Of a DNA stretch of 64,000 nt, positions 1 to 8,329 are shown piece after piece. The DNA is taken from positions 1 to 64,000 of the forward strand of contig WGMS01000005.1 of assembly GCA_016124935.1 (NCBI GenBank). Direction: 5' to 3'. The DNA is from a bacterium. GTDB lineage: Bacteria > Cyanobacteriota > Vampirovibrionia > Obscuribacterales > Obscuribacteraceae. How positions within the stretch are numbered: position 1 is the first letter of the stretch; each line of letters begins with the position of its first letter. Under the pieces are notes generated by a model that saw nothing but the letters and a program-made list of their open reading frames with translations, ran no database searches and was not told the DNA's origin. Made by a program: the position numbers and the translations under genes.

Positions 1-2
1 AA

Positions 3-140
3 GCTAAAGCAGAGGAAGAAGCCAGAGCCAGAGAAGAGGAAGAGGCCAAAGCTAAAGCAGAGGAAGAAGCCAGAGCCAGAGAAGAGGAAGAGGCCAAAGC
101 TAAAGCAGAGGAAGAAGCCAGAGCCAGAGAAGAGGAAGAG
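3..140 (+). repeat. 48-bp perfect tandem repeat inside a coding region
   Basis: Three copies begin at 3, 51 and 99 and are identical base for base until 140. Each encodes 16 residues (AKAEEEARAREEEEAK). The perfect nucleotide identity, rather than only protein identity, indicates recent duplication or ongoing copy-number change. More copies may lie left of the window. Confidence 0.95.
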
Positions 141-926
141 GAGCGCGCTCGGGCCGAAGCCGCAGAGCGAGAGCTTCAGAGCGGAGACAAGAACGGAAAC
201 GACAAGAGTATCAGTACAACGGTGGATCAGATGGCAACGACAATTCCTGACTGGTGTAAGCGGTATTTCTCGGACGAGCTCAAGAGCCTCAACGAAGAAC
301 TGGACGAGCTGAATGAAAAGATTCGCAATACCCAGGAGCGAATCAAAGAGATCGAGGGACAGACAGCTCTTACCAAGGGACTGAGAAATACTCTTCTGAC
401 TCACAAAGGCGACGAATTGATAGACGCCTGCAAGAAAGTACTCAGTCTGGTCGGCTGGAAAGTCACCCAATCGGAAGAAGATAAACATGAATTGCTTCTG
501 GAAGGTGAAGACGACAGAGTCGCCATAGCCCGTATCATCTGGACTGAAGAGAACGCAGAAAGAAGCCATCTTGGCAAACTTTCTATCTCTCAGACGACCT
601 ACTGGTGCGAAAAAGCTATCGAACCGAAATGTCTTTTGATCGTCGCCAAGATAACCGAAGACGAAGCCTCAGAACCGGCAGATTCTACGGATACCGAGGT
701 AGTAAACTACGCTGTCAAGAAGAACATCTGCCTGTTGAGCACTCTACAGCTTCTGGCAATCTACCGCGATATCTCATTGAAAGATGGTAGCGCCGATGAT
801 GTCAAAAAAGCGGTGCTCGAATCCAAGGGCTGGCTGGATGGCTACAAAATAGAGCCCGGCGATGAAGTTCTGGAAGAAGACGAAGAGCAACCCAAAGGTC
901 AGACCCTCAGCGCCCTTCTAGCCTAA
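3..926 (+). CDS. Coiled-coil protein with Ala/Glu/Lys/Arg repeats and a possible nuclease-like C-terminal domain (5' truncated)
   Basis: The reading frame is open from base 3 and continues beyond the left edge, so the N-terminus is missing. The visible part begins with three copies of a 16-residue charged repeat (AKAEEEARAREEEEAK), expected to form a long single helix or coiled coil. A second coiled coil follows (about 230-370). The C-terminal 150 residues are globular: the pattern GDELIDACKKVLSLVGWKV followed by an acidic strand recalls restriction-endonuclease-like folds, but I cannot confirm catalytic residues, so this is only a suggestion. It ends TAA and its last bases overlap the stop of the convergent TPR gene. 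No function is recognised. Confidence 0.75.
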   Translation, partial: AKAEEEARAREEEEAKAKAEEEARAREEEEAKAKAEEEARAREEEEERARAEAAERELQSGDKNGNDKSISTTVDQMATTIPDWCKRYFSDELKSLNEELDELNEKIRNTQERIKEIEGQTALTKGLRNTLLTHKGDELIDACKKVLSLVGWKVTQSEEDKHELLLEGEDDRVAIARIIWTEENAERSHLGKLSISQTTYWCEKAIEPKCLLIVAKITEDEASEPADSTDTEVVNYAVKKNICLLSTLQLLAIYRDISLKDGSADDVKKAVLESKGWLDGYKIEPGDEVLEEDEEQPKGQTLSALLA

Positions 927-2509
927 GGCAATAACTGCGCTCGCTTTTCCTGGAGCTTCTTGCGCCAGATTGCCCGGGCATTGTTCTCCAGTCGCTCAGC
1001 CTTATCGACTCGGCCGGTAAGACGCATCAACCTGCTCAAGTCAGCCATACAAGCGGCGGACAATGGACTCTCTTCTCCGGAGGCAGCAACCGTGGCCGCC
1101 AGGGCGTATTCATACAGCTTGCGAGCTCTTTCTATCCGCCCCTGGCAGTAGCACTGAAAAGCAAGTTCATTCAAACGAAAAGCGGTATCAAGAGTCTGGG
1201 CTGACAGAGGAATAGAGGGCAACTCTGCCGCCAGGGAGACAAAATGGTATGCAGACGAAGGAGACTCCTCTTCGGATATAAGCTGAAGAAGCAATCGGGT
1301 CTGTTTGACAAGCTGAGAATCCGCCTCATAACAGTCCTGATAGATTCTCAACGCTCTTTGAAGAAGAGGTTTTGCATCCTCATAACGTCTCTGACTCAAA
1401 TAGATGTTAGCCAGTCCGGTAAGATCCCTGGCCACACTGGGATGATTTCTGCCCAGGGATTTGATGTCAACCTCGATCATCCTCTCGTAAAACAGAACAC
1501 GCTGCCGATTAATCTTCTCGAGTGCCACCGGATCAGAGGGCTTGCGGGCAGGCACGATGGTGTTGTCACCGCTTTGACCAAGAGCGGCTTTCGTGCCGGT
1601 ATCACCAGTAGAACCACTAGACGCCGAACCAGTCGAAATCCGATAGCTGACCTCTTTGCTGAAAGATGATGGTGCGACGCCTTTGCGGCGCGCCAGCAGA
1701 TCGATCTCGTCTTTCAGAAGCTCTCCTTGAAATCTAGATTGCACTACCTTGGAAGGTAAATCACTTTTGACAATCAAATCTATATAATCGCTCAAAAGCT
1801 CTTCTAAGAAGGCGGGAGAAAGCTCTGACAGGGATGGCTTCGCCGCCTTCGAGGAAGCAGATGAGTCTCCTGGTTCAAGGACGGCCACCAGCGCCTTATA
1901 GAACGCCTCTTCCGCTTCCAGAGGCTTCCCTTCGAGGAAGTAGATACGCCCGAGCTTATGCCTGCAAGTAGCGGCAGTCAGACTCTTGTCACCCTCTACC
2001 CTCTCGCTTATCTCCAGGGCTCGATGATAGTACTTCTCTGCTTTTTTGAAATCCCCTTCATTCTCATAGACACCGCCAATGATATTAAGGGTCGGAACCA
2101 GGGCGACGTCCTCTTTGCCTTCATGCTTCTCCAGAGTCGCCAGCGCCTTTAGATAAAGACCCAGAGACTCTTCTAGCTTCTCCTGCATATACTGGGACTT
2201 TGCAAGACTCTCCATTACGGTGACCAACTCGAAGGCAGTGCTGCTCGGGTCCCGGCGAATAAGCCTGTATGCGCTTTCGAAACAGGTTTCCGCGTTCTCC
2301 AATTCTTTCGTTCTCAGATAAGCTTCGCCCTGGATCAACTCTTGCTTCCACTGCCTGCTATCTACAGCGGGCTTCCGTGAAAAGACATTCGCTCGTGCTT
2401 CCGGAGTCGCCGATGACTGCATAAGCGCCACTATTATCGATACCATTAAATAACGACAAATTTTGCATCGCACTTTTTTAGTCACTAGATTTTGCCTGTT
2501 CGACTTCAT
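923..2509 (-). CDS. Exported TPR protein (kinesin-light-chain type)
   Basis: A 528-residue protein with a basic N-terminus, a hydrophobic segment (about 20-32) and an Ala-x-Ala site typical of a signal peptide, so it probably acts outside the cytoplasm. TPR-like helix pairs occur around residues 50-220 and 340-500. The NHPSVARDLTGLANIYLSQR motif is characteristic of kinesin-light-chain TPRs, which bind peptide ligands. The middle (about 220-330) is low-complexity Ser/Gly/Ala. It starts 7 bp after the Asp/Arg-rich gene on the same strand, so the two are probably cotranscribed. It is a paralogue of the TPR protein at 9703-11304; together they flank the efflux operon. The partner is unknown. Confidence 0.85.
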   Translation of the reverse strand: MKSNRQNLVTKKVRCKICRYLMVSIIVALMQSSATPEARANVFSRKPAVDSRQWKQELIQGEAYLRTKELENAETCFESAYRLIRRDPSSTAFELVTVMESLAKSQYMQEKLEESLGLYLKALATLEKHEGKEDVALVPTLNIIGGVYENEGDFKKAEKYYHRALEISERVEGDKSLTAATCRHKLGRIYFLEGKPLEAEEAFYKALVAVLEPGDSSASSKAAKPSLSELSPAFLEELLSDYIDLIVKSDLPSKVVQSRFQGELLKDEIDLLARRKGVAPSSFSKEVSYRISTGSASSGSTGDTGTKAALGQSGDNTIVPARKPSDPVALEKINRQRVLFYERMIEVDIKSLGRNHPSVARDLTGLANIYLSQRRYEDAKPLLQRALRIYQDCYEADSQLVKQTRLLLQLISEEESPSSAYHFVSLAAELPSIPLSAQTLDTAFRLNELAFQCYCQGRIERARKLYEYALAATVAASGEESPLSAACMADLSRLMRLTGRVDKAERLENNARAIWRKKLQEKRAQLLP

Positions 2510-2516
2510 TAGCTCT

Positions 2517-3398
2517 CTAATCCGCCTCTTCGGCCCAGGGACGCTTTCTCTCTATATCCAGATGACCATTCAGTCGATACGGCACCGGAAAACCATTGTC
2601 CGGCTCTTTCTCGAAAGCGCCGTTATGAAGCCGATTGACACGGTCCGGTACCCAGTCTTGCAACATGCCCGGCACAGGCTTGGTCAAATCGCGAAAAACC
2701 CTTTCATCATCTCTTTTGATAGCCGGATCGTCTTCATAGTCCCCACCGAGATCCGGCTGTTCGGTGACGCGACCATCGTCGACATCATCGTCGTCATCTC
2801 CGGGAAGAGTCGCTTGATCAGTAAGTTCAGAGGAGTCCGGTCTCATATCGCTTAGCTCACGCCGTCTTTCCCGAACTTCTCTTTCTATCCTTTCGTCCCT
2901 ATCTGATTTCGTCACAGGGTCCCGATCGTCGCCGTCGTCGTCATCACGATCATATTCCCGGCTGTCAGCTCGAGAATCACGCCGAGGGTCCCTCAACAAG
3001 AAATCGTCGAAAGTCTTCTTTCTGAAATCGGTGTCTTGAAAGTCCTCCAGCCACTTGCAGCGAAGCCGATCTCGATTGTCATCATCATCATCATCTTTCT
3101 TGTCTGTGAGTTTCCGGTCGTCCCGTTTTTTTTCGTCGCGCCTATCATCATCATCATCCAGCAAATCATCGGAGTCTCTGTCCGAATCTTGATCCGAATA
3201 GCCATTATCTAAATAATCGTCTAAAAGTCTATCGCCGGGAGAATCGCCTGCTTCAGCCAGGGCACCCGGGATGGTGCCCGGGACAGGACAGGCGAGGAGA
3301 AAAGCAAAAGCCAGGACGCATCCCGATATCAATCCCAGAAAGCGCTGAAGCTGCAGATTCCGCAAGAGGTAACTCCAAAAAAAAAAACACTTGGTCAA
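2517..3398 (-). CDS. Asp/Arg-rich low-complexity exported protein
   Basis: About 290 residues: a hydrophobic N-terminal segment with a possible lipobox (FAFLLAC), then a very charged body with runs of 5-6 Asp mixed with Arg and Lys, and a more ordinary C-terminal 70 residues. The Asp runs are encoded by GAT/GAC microsatellites. Acidic exported proteins of this type can bind Ca2+ or basic polymers, but no family is recognised. The start is uncertain: the frame opens at a TTG at 3398 with no Shine-Dalgarno, directly upstream of an 11-base homopolymer in codons 4-8. The frame shifted by one base is open further upstream to 3456. It sits 7 bp ahead of the TPR gene in a two-gene operon. Confidence 0.7.
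   Translation of the reverse strand: MTKCFFFWSYLLRNLQLQRFLGLISGCVLAFAFLLACPVPGTIPGALAEAGDSPGDRLLDDYLDNGYSDQDSDRDSDDLLDDDDDRRDEKKRDDRKLTDKKDDDDDDNRDRLRCKWLEDFQDTDFRKKTFDDFLLRDPRRDSRADSREYDRDDDDGDDRDPVTKSDRDERIEREVRERRRELSDMRPDSSELTDQATLPGDDDDDVDDGRVTEQPDLGGDYEDDPAIKRDDERVFRDLTKPVPGMLQDWVPDRVNRLHNGAFEKEPDNGFPVPYRLNGHLDIERKRPWAEEAD
3377..3387. repeat. A11/T11 homopolymer at the start of a coding region
   Basis: Eleven consecutive A on the plus strand lie in codons 4-8 of the minus-strand gene ending at 2517. Homopolymers of this length are hot spots for polymerase slippage. Loss of one base would join the gene to an upstream open frame that runs to 3456. Confidence 0.9.
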
Positions 3399-3538
3399 GT
3401 TTATAAAATCGATGCCCAGAGAGTGAATTACTTAATCTTAACAAAAAACATGACAAGAAGAGGGTCGAGTAAAATAATTAGACTTTTTACGAGCTGTTTT
3501 AGAAACACTTTACTAGTGCTAGCTCATTCTGATGGCTG

Positions 3539-5095
3539 ATGTTCTCTGAAGTCTGCTATCAGCCTGGGATCCGAATTATCTTGGTGAAATTGTTGAGACA
3601 TGCAAAACATGGAAGCCATGCCTTTGAACTAGTTTCAATCGTGGCAGTTTGCATTTTTCTCTTAGGCAATTGTTTCTGCTTAGCACCGGCAGAAGCAGCC
3701 GGCAGAGAAGTCCCGGTTCCCGATCTGCAATTCCAGCCGATCCGACCAACAAAGGCTCTCAGCTTAAAAGAATGTGTCGACATAAGCCTTCGCAACTATC
3801 CTTCCATCCAGAAAAAATTCTTCAAGCTGAGAGCGGCCAAAGCCAACGTCACCCTTGCCAAGACCCAGTATCTACCCAACCTCAACATCGACATCCAGCA
3901 ATCGGCGGTAACTCCGAATCGAATCGCCAGCGTTGTCATGAACAATGTCTCCGGATTCGATACCGTGCCGGTGGACTCCGGTCCACCGGTGTCCAGCACC
4001 ACTCTCACGCCACTATCCAACAACCTCCAGGGTCTCAACTTGAACTGGTTGCTGGTTGATTTCGGCATGCGAAAAGCAAACGACAAATTCGCCTTTGCCG
4101 ACGCCAGAACAGCTAGAGCCGATGTCAATCTCACCAAGCTCGATGTCGCCTTCGATACCTCGGAAGCGTTTCTTCTGGCGGTGGCAGCCAAACAGATGAT
4201 CGAAGCCCGGGAAGCGGAGTTGAGACACATGGAAGCCTCCAAGCTTCGGGTCAAGACCCTGGTGGCAGAAGGACTTCGTCCGGCGGTGGACACGGCGGAT
4301 CTAGATTACGAAGTAGCCAAGACAAAAATAGCCCTGATTAAAGCAGAGAAAAATGCCCGTCTCGCCCTGGTAGGTCTGGCAGAAAAGATGGGTCTGGCGT
4401 CAGAAGACATAGACATTGTCTCGGATCCAATCATCCGCGGTCCCATGAAAGTAGAAGACACAAGCCCGATAGACTTGAGCAGCCATCCTCTTGCCAGAAT
4501 GAAAATGGCGGAGGTAAAGCGCTGGCGTGCAAAGCAGCTTGTCCTGGACAAAGCTTATCGCCCTCACCTCTGGCTCAACGCCTCGTTATGGGGACGGGGG
4601 AGCACCGACGGGGTGAACCCGATAAGACCGGTAGCCGGAGGCGTACTACCCCAGGTTTTCAACTATATGGTCGGAGTGAGCTTCAGCTTTCCGATAATGG
4701 AGTACTTCCCGCTGAAAGCGCAAAAGCGCATGGCCCGCAGCAATGAGCTGGCCGCCAAAGCCGATTTCGACCTGGCGATGCAGGTCCTGGAGAAGAAAGA
4801 CGCCAACAGTCGCATCATGCTGGAGCAAGCGCGCAAAGTGGCGGAGCAGACGCCGTTATTGGTGCAAGCAGCCAGAGTAAGAGAGATCAAGGTGCAAAAG
4901 AGATACAGCACCGGCTTGACCAATGTGGTCACCCTTGCCAACGCCGAAAAGACTCTGGCAGAAGCGAAAGTGGAAAATGCAGTAGCCCAGGTGGAGGTCT
5001 GGCGCTCCATTCTCGCCCTGGCATACGCCCAGGGCGACCTGAAACCATTTTTAGAGCTAGTAACTATAGCCGAAGGCTCAAGTATTGAAGAGTAA
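3539..5095 (+). CDS. TolC-family outer membrane efflux protein
   Basis: A 518-residue protein of the TolC/outer-membrane-factor family, which forms trimeric channels through the outer membrane and periplasm. A long N-terminal extension precedes a signal-type hydrophobic stretch (about residues 30-53, ending in AEAAG). The mature part has the two-fold TolC repeat: LSLKECVDISLRNYPSIQ opens the first half, with long Ala/Lys/Glu-rich helices up to residue 500, including QVEVWRSILALAYAQGDL near the end. It is the first gene of a plus-strand efflux operon, 9 bp before the RND pump gene. The ATG at 3539 is the first in frame. A shorter form starting closer to the signal peptide is possible. Confidence 0.93.
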   Translation: MFSEVCYQPGIRIILVKLLRHAKHGSHAFELVSIVAVCIFLLGNCFCLAPAEAAGREVPVPDLQFQPIRPTKALSLKECVDISLRNYPSIQKKFFKLRAAKANVTLAKTQYLPNLNIDIQQSAVTPNRIASVVMNNVSGFDTVPVDSGPPVSSTTLTPLSNNLQGLNLNWLLVDFGMRKANDKFAFADARTARADVNLTKLDVAFDTSEAFLLAVAAKQMIEAREAELRHMEASKLRVKTLVAEGLRPAVDTADLDYEVAKTKIALIKAEKNARLALVGLAEKMGLASEDIDIVSDPIIRGPMKVEDTSPIDLSSHPLARMKMAEVKRWRAKQLVLDKAYRPHLWLNASLWGRGSTDGVNPIRPVAGGVLPQVFNYMVGVSFSFPIMEYFPLKAQKRMARSNELAAKADFDLAMQVLEKKDANSRIMLEQARKVAEQTPLLVQAARVREIKVQKRYSTGLTNVVTLANAEKTLAEAKVENAVAQVEVWRSILALAYAQGDLKPFLELVTIAEGSSIEE

Positions 5096-5104
5096 GTAGA
5101 AGTC

Positions 5105-8100
5105 ATGTGGATTATCGCAGCAGCAATGAAAAGACCGATCACCGTGGTGGCGGCGGTCCTGGCCATTGTTCTGGTGGCGGTGATGGCAATCACCAGCATG
5201 AAACGAGATATCTTTCCGGATCTCAAAATCCCGGCGATTTATGTAATCCAGGGCTACGGCGGCATGTCCCCCGAGCAGATGGAAGGCTACATCACCTCGA
5301 CCTATGAACTTTTCTTCCTCTATGTCCCTGGAATCGAACACATCGAATCCCAGTCCATCCAGAACCTCTCTCTAATCAAAGTATTCTTCCAGCCCGATAC
5401 GGACATGGCCAGCGCCATGGCGGGCATCGTGGCCATGGCCAACCGGGCCACCAGCTTGATGCCGAAGGGGACATATAATCCATTCGTATTGAGATTCGAC
5501 GCCGGCAGTCTACCGGTCGGACAACTGGTGTTGTCATCTGAGACCAAGACAGTGAAAGAGTTGGAGGACCTTGCTTACACGAGAATTCGACCGATGCTTG
5601 CCACCGTCCCCGGAGCGGAAGCGCCACCACCTTTCGGCGGCAACATTCGCAGTATAGTTATCAGTGTCGACGCGGATAAATTGCGCAAATACAATATTTC
5701 CGGCGACGAGATCATCGAGGCCCTCGAAACAGGCAACAAAGTGCTGCCGGCCGGCAACGTCAGAACCGGCGATTATATGCGAATCGCGCCGGTCAATACG
5801 GACTTGCCCGATATTCACCAGCTCGATTACCTTCCGATTCGAACCGGACACGGTCCCCAGATCTTCATCAAAGACGTGGGCGTGGTGCAGGACTCTGCCG
5901 ATATCCTCTGCGGCTACGCCCTTTTCCAGGGCAGACGAACAGTCTACCTGCCGGCGGTAAAACGCGCCGACGCCTCGACCGTTTCAGTGGTGGATAACCT
6001 GAAAGCAGCCCTGCCCCGGATGCAGGCCGTTCTACCCAACGATGTGAAAATCAGCTACGAATTCGACCAATCCAAATATGTACGGGAAGCCATCGACGAT
6101 GTGTTTAGAGAAGGTCTGATGGGCACGATTCTGCCCGGCCTGATGATTCTTATATTCCTTCGAGATTTTCGCAGCACCCTGATTGTGGTGACAACCATTC
6201 CACTCTCCCTGCTCTCTGCCATCGTAGGCCTCTGGCTCTGCGGTCAGACCTTCAATATCCAGACCCTGAGCGGTCTGGCCCTGGCTATCGGCATTCTGGT
6301 CGACGAAGCGACCGTCTGTATCGAGAACATCCACAGCCATCTATCCGAAGGGGCGGCCCTGGCAAGAGCGGTCTTCGACGCCTGTGTCGAGACGATGGTG
6401 CCGAGAATGCTCGCCATGTTCTCGGTGGTGGCTGTCTTCGTGCCCTCCTTCTTCATGGTCGGCATCACCAGGGAGCTATTCATCCCGCTCTCCCTGGCTG
6501 TGGGCTTCGCCATGATAGCCTCCACAACTCTTGCCTCCACCGTCGTTCCTATTATGGCTGTCTGGATCTTGAAAGCCGAGCATAAAGAAGCCAAACGCGA
6601 CTTTGTCGATGTCTTGAAAGACGGTCTCGGCAGAATCCTTCACTTCCTTGCACCTGTCCGCGGTATAGTCGTGCCGGTTTATCTTATCGTCGCCATCTCC
6701 ACCGTCGTATTTCTCTACGAAGACATCGGCAAACAGCTCTTTCCCGACTCCGGCACAAGCCAGTTTCGGGTGAGGATATCGGCGCCCACCGGCATGCGGG
6801 TGGAAGCCCTGGAAGACAGGGTGCTCCATACGATAGAACGCATCAAAAAACTGGCCGGTCCGGATAACGTGGAGAAAACCCTGGGCTATGCCGGTCAACA
6901 ACCCCCGATGTTTCCGATAAGCTCGGCATTCCTCTGGACATCCGGTCCCCATCAGGCTGTTCTTGATGTGCAACTCAATGAAAAGTCCGGAATCGATATA
7001 TCGAAATTCAAAGATAAACTTCGGGAAGACCTGAAGAAAACCATTCCGGATACACTGTTCTCCTTCGAACCAGGGGATCTCGTCAGCCAGATCATGAACC
7101 TCGGCTCTCCCACCCCGATAACCGTGCAGGTAACCGGACCGGATCTGGTAGCCGACAAACTCTTCGCCGGTAAAGTGCTGAAAGAGATGAAAAAAATCAG
7201 TCAGCTTCGAGATCTTCAGTGGGGACAACCCCTCGACTATCCCTCCTGCGAAATCAAAATAGACCGAGAACTGGCAGGACAGCTGGGAGTCACTCCGGAA
7301 GACATAGGTATGTCGTTGCAGCCCGCCTTCTTCTCCAGCCGATTCGTGCACCTCAGCCTGTGGCGCGACGCCAAGAGCGGCTTTTCCTACCAGGTACAGG
7401 TACAGGTGCCCCAGGATCAGATCCGCTCGAAAGAAGACATCGAAAAATTCCCCACCATGAAGAGTACCCGCTCAGACCAGATGGCCGAGTACATGGACCA
7501 GCTGGAAGACCCGGATACAAACAGATACTATCCCGGCAATCATACTAGACGACGGCAGCATCCGCTTATTCAGGACGTGGCCAAAGTCGAATATGGTGTC
7601 ACTAACGGTGAATTCGATCGATACAACATGATGAGAATGGTATCGCTCACAGCCAATATAGAAGGTAATGACTTGGGCAGAGCCGGAGAAGCCGTACAAG
7701 AAGCGGTGCGTAGAGCGGGCAAACCGCCGCCGGGAGTATTTGTCAACGTTCTCGGTCAGGTGCCTCTTCTAGAAGACACATTCTTCCACCTGCTCACCGG
7801 TCTTTTGCTGGCAGTGGTGATTATCACCCTGATGCTCCTCGCTTACTTCCAGGCTTCCCGGGTGGTACTAATAGTGATGTCCACCAGTCCAGCCATACTT
7901 CTGGGCGTTCTCACCATGCTCACCGTCACCGGTACCACCCTCAACGTCCAATCTTTTATGGGCGCGATTATGTCCACCGGTGTGGGAATAGCCAACGCCA
8001 TCCTCCTGGTGGTCTTTGCCGAACAGAGCAGAGCTAAGGGCATGAGCGCCGAAGAGGCCGCCATTCATGGAGCCCAGAGCAGGATGCGCCCGATTCTTAT

Positions 8101-8302
8101 GACCTCTATCGCCATGGTGGCAGGTATGATACCGATGGCGCTCTCCGGAGGACAGAGCGCCTCTCTGGGTAGAGCCGTTATCGGTGGTCTATCCATGTCG
8201 ACTCTATCGGTACTGACGATTTTGCCTCTGGTATTCATGATAATTCAAAAGAGCGCCCCGGTAGGCGTTCGCTCGCTGCATCCCGAAGACCAGGGTATAT
8301 GA
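5105..8302 (+). CDS. RND-family efflux pump inner membrane subunit
   Basis: 1065 residues, the usual length for AcrB/CusA-type proton-driven exporters, with one N-terminal membrane helix, a periplasmic loop, helices 2-6 (about 340-545), a second loop and helices 7-12 (about 870-1050). Helix 4 carries an acidic pair, D400-E401 in GILVDEATVCIEN, matching the AcrB D407-D408 position. Helix 10 reads GVGIANAILLVVFAEQ and lacks the lysine that AcrB has there (K940). The pump therefore probably has a proton relay unlike the classical drug pumps. Substrate cannot be predicted. It lies between the TolC gene (9 bp) and the adaptor gene (27 bp) in one operon. Confidence 0.95.
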   Translation: MWIIAAAMKRPITVVAAVLAIVLVAVMAITSMKRDIFPDLKIPAIYVIQGYGGMSPEQMEGYITSTYELFFLYVPGIEHIESQSIQNLSLIKVFFQPDTDMASAMAGIVAMANRATSLMPKGTYNPFVLRFDAGSLPVGQLVLSSETKTVKELEDLAYTRIRPMLATVPGAEAPPPFGGNIRSIVISVDADKLRKYNISGDEIIEALETGNKVLPAGNVRTGDYMRIAPVNTDLPDIHQLDYLPIRTGHGPQIFIKDVGVVQDSADILCGYALFQGRRTVYLPAVKRADASTVSVVDNLKAALPRMQAVLPNDVKISYEFDQSKYVREAIDDVFREGLMGTILPGLMILIFLRDFRSTLIVVTTIPLSLLSAIVGLWLCGQTFNIQTLSGLALAIGILVDEATVCIENIHSHLSEGAALARAVFDACVETMVPRMLAMFSVVAVFVPSFFMVGITRELFIPLSLAVGFAMIASTTLASTVVPIMAVWILKAEHKEAKRDFVDVLKDGLGRILHFLAPVRGIVVPVYLIVAISTVVFLYEDIGKQLFPDSGTSQFRVRISAPTGMRVEALEDRVLHTIERIKKLAGPDNVEKTLGYAGQQPPMFPISSAFLWTSGPHQAVLDVQLNEKSGIDISKFKDKLREDLKKTIPDTLFSFEPGDLVSQIMNLGSPTPITVQVTGPDLVADKLFAGKVLKEMKKISQLRDLQWGQPLDYPSCEIKIDRELAGQLGVTPEDIGMSLQPAFFSSRFVHLSLWRDAKSGFSYQVQVQVPQDQIRSKEDIEKFPTMKSTRSDQMAEYMDQLEDPDTNRYYPGNHTRRRQHPLIQDVAKVEYGVTNGEFDRYNMMRMVSLTANIEGNDLGRAGEAVQEAVRRAGKPPPGVFVNVLGQVPLLEDTFFHLLTGLLLAVVIITLMLLAYFQASRVVLIVMSTSPAILLGVLTMLTVTGTTLNVQSFMGAIMSTGVGIANAILLVVFAEQSRAKGMSAEEAAIHGAQSRMRPILMTSIAMVAGMIPMALSGGQSASLGRAVIGGLSMSTLSVLTILPLVFMIIQKSAPVGVRSLHPEDQGI

Positions 8303-8329
8303 CCCGGTCATGCATAAGGTACGTGGAAG

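Noticed and set aside
3-140. Repeat array at the left edge as a CRISPR
   Set aside because: The units are contiguous with no spacers and are translated in frame as a helical repeat.
6476-7351. 291-residue open frame on the minus strand inside the RND pump gene
   Set aside because: It is antisense to a strongly supported pump gene, has no ribosome site, and its composition is that expected from reading the pump codons backwards.
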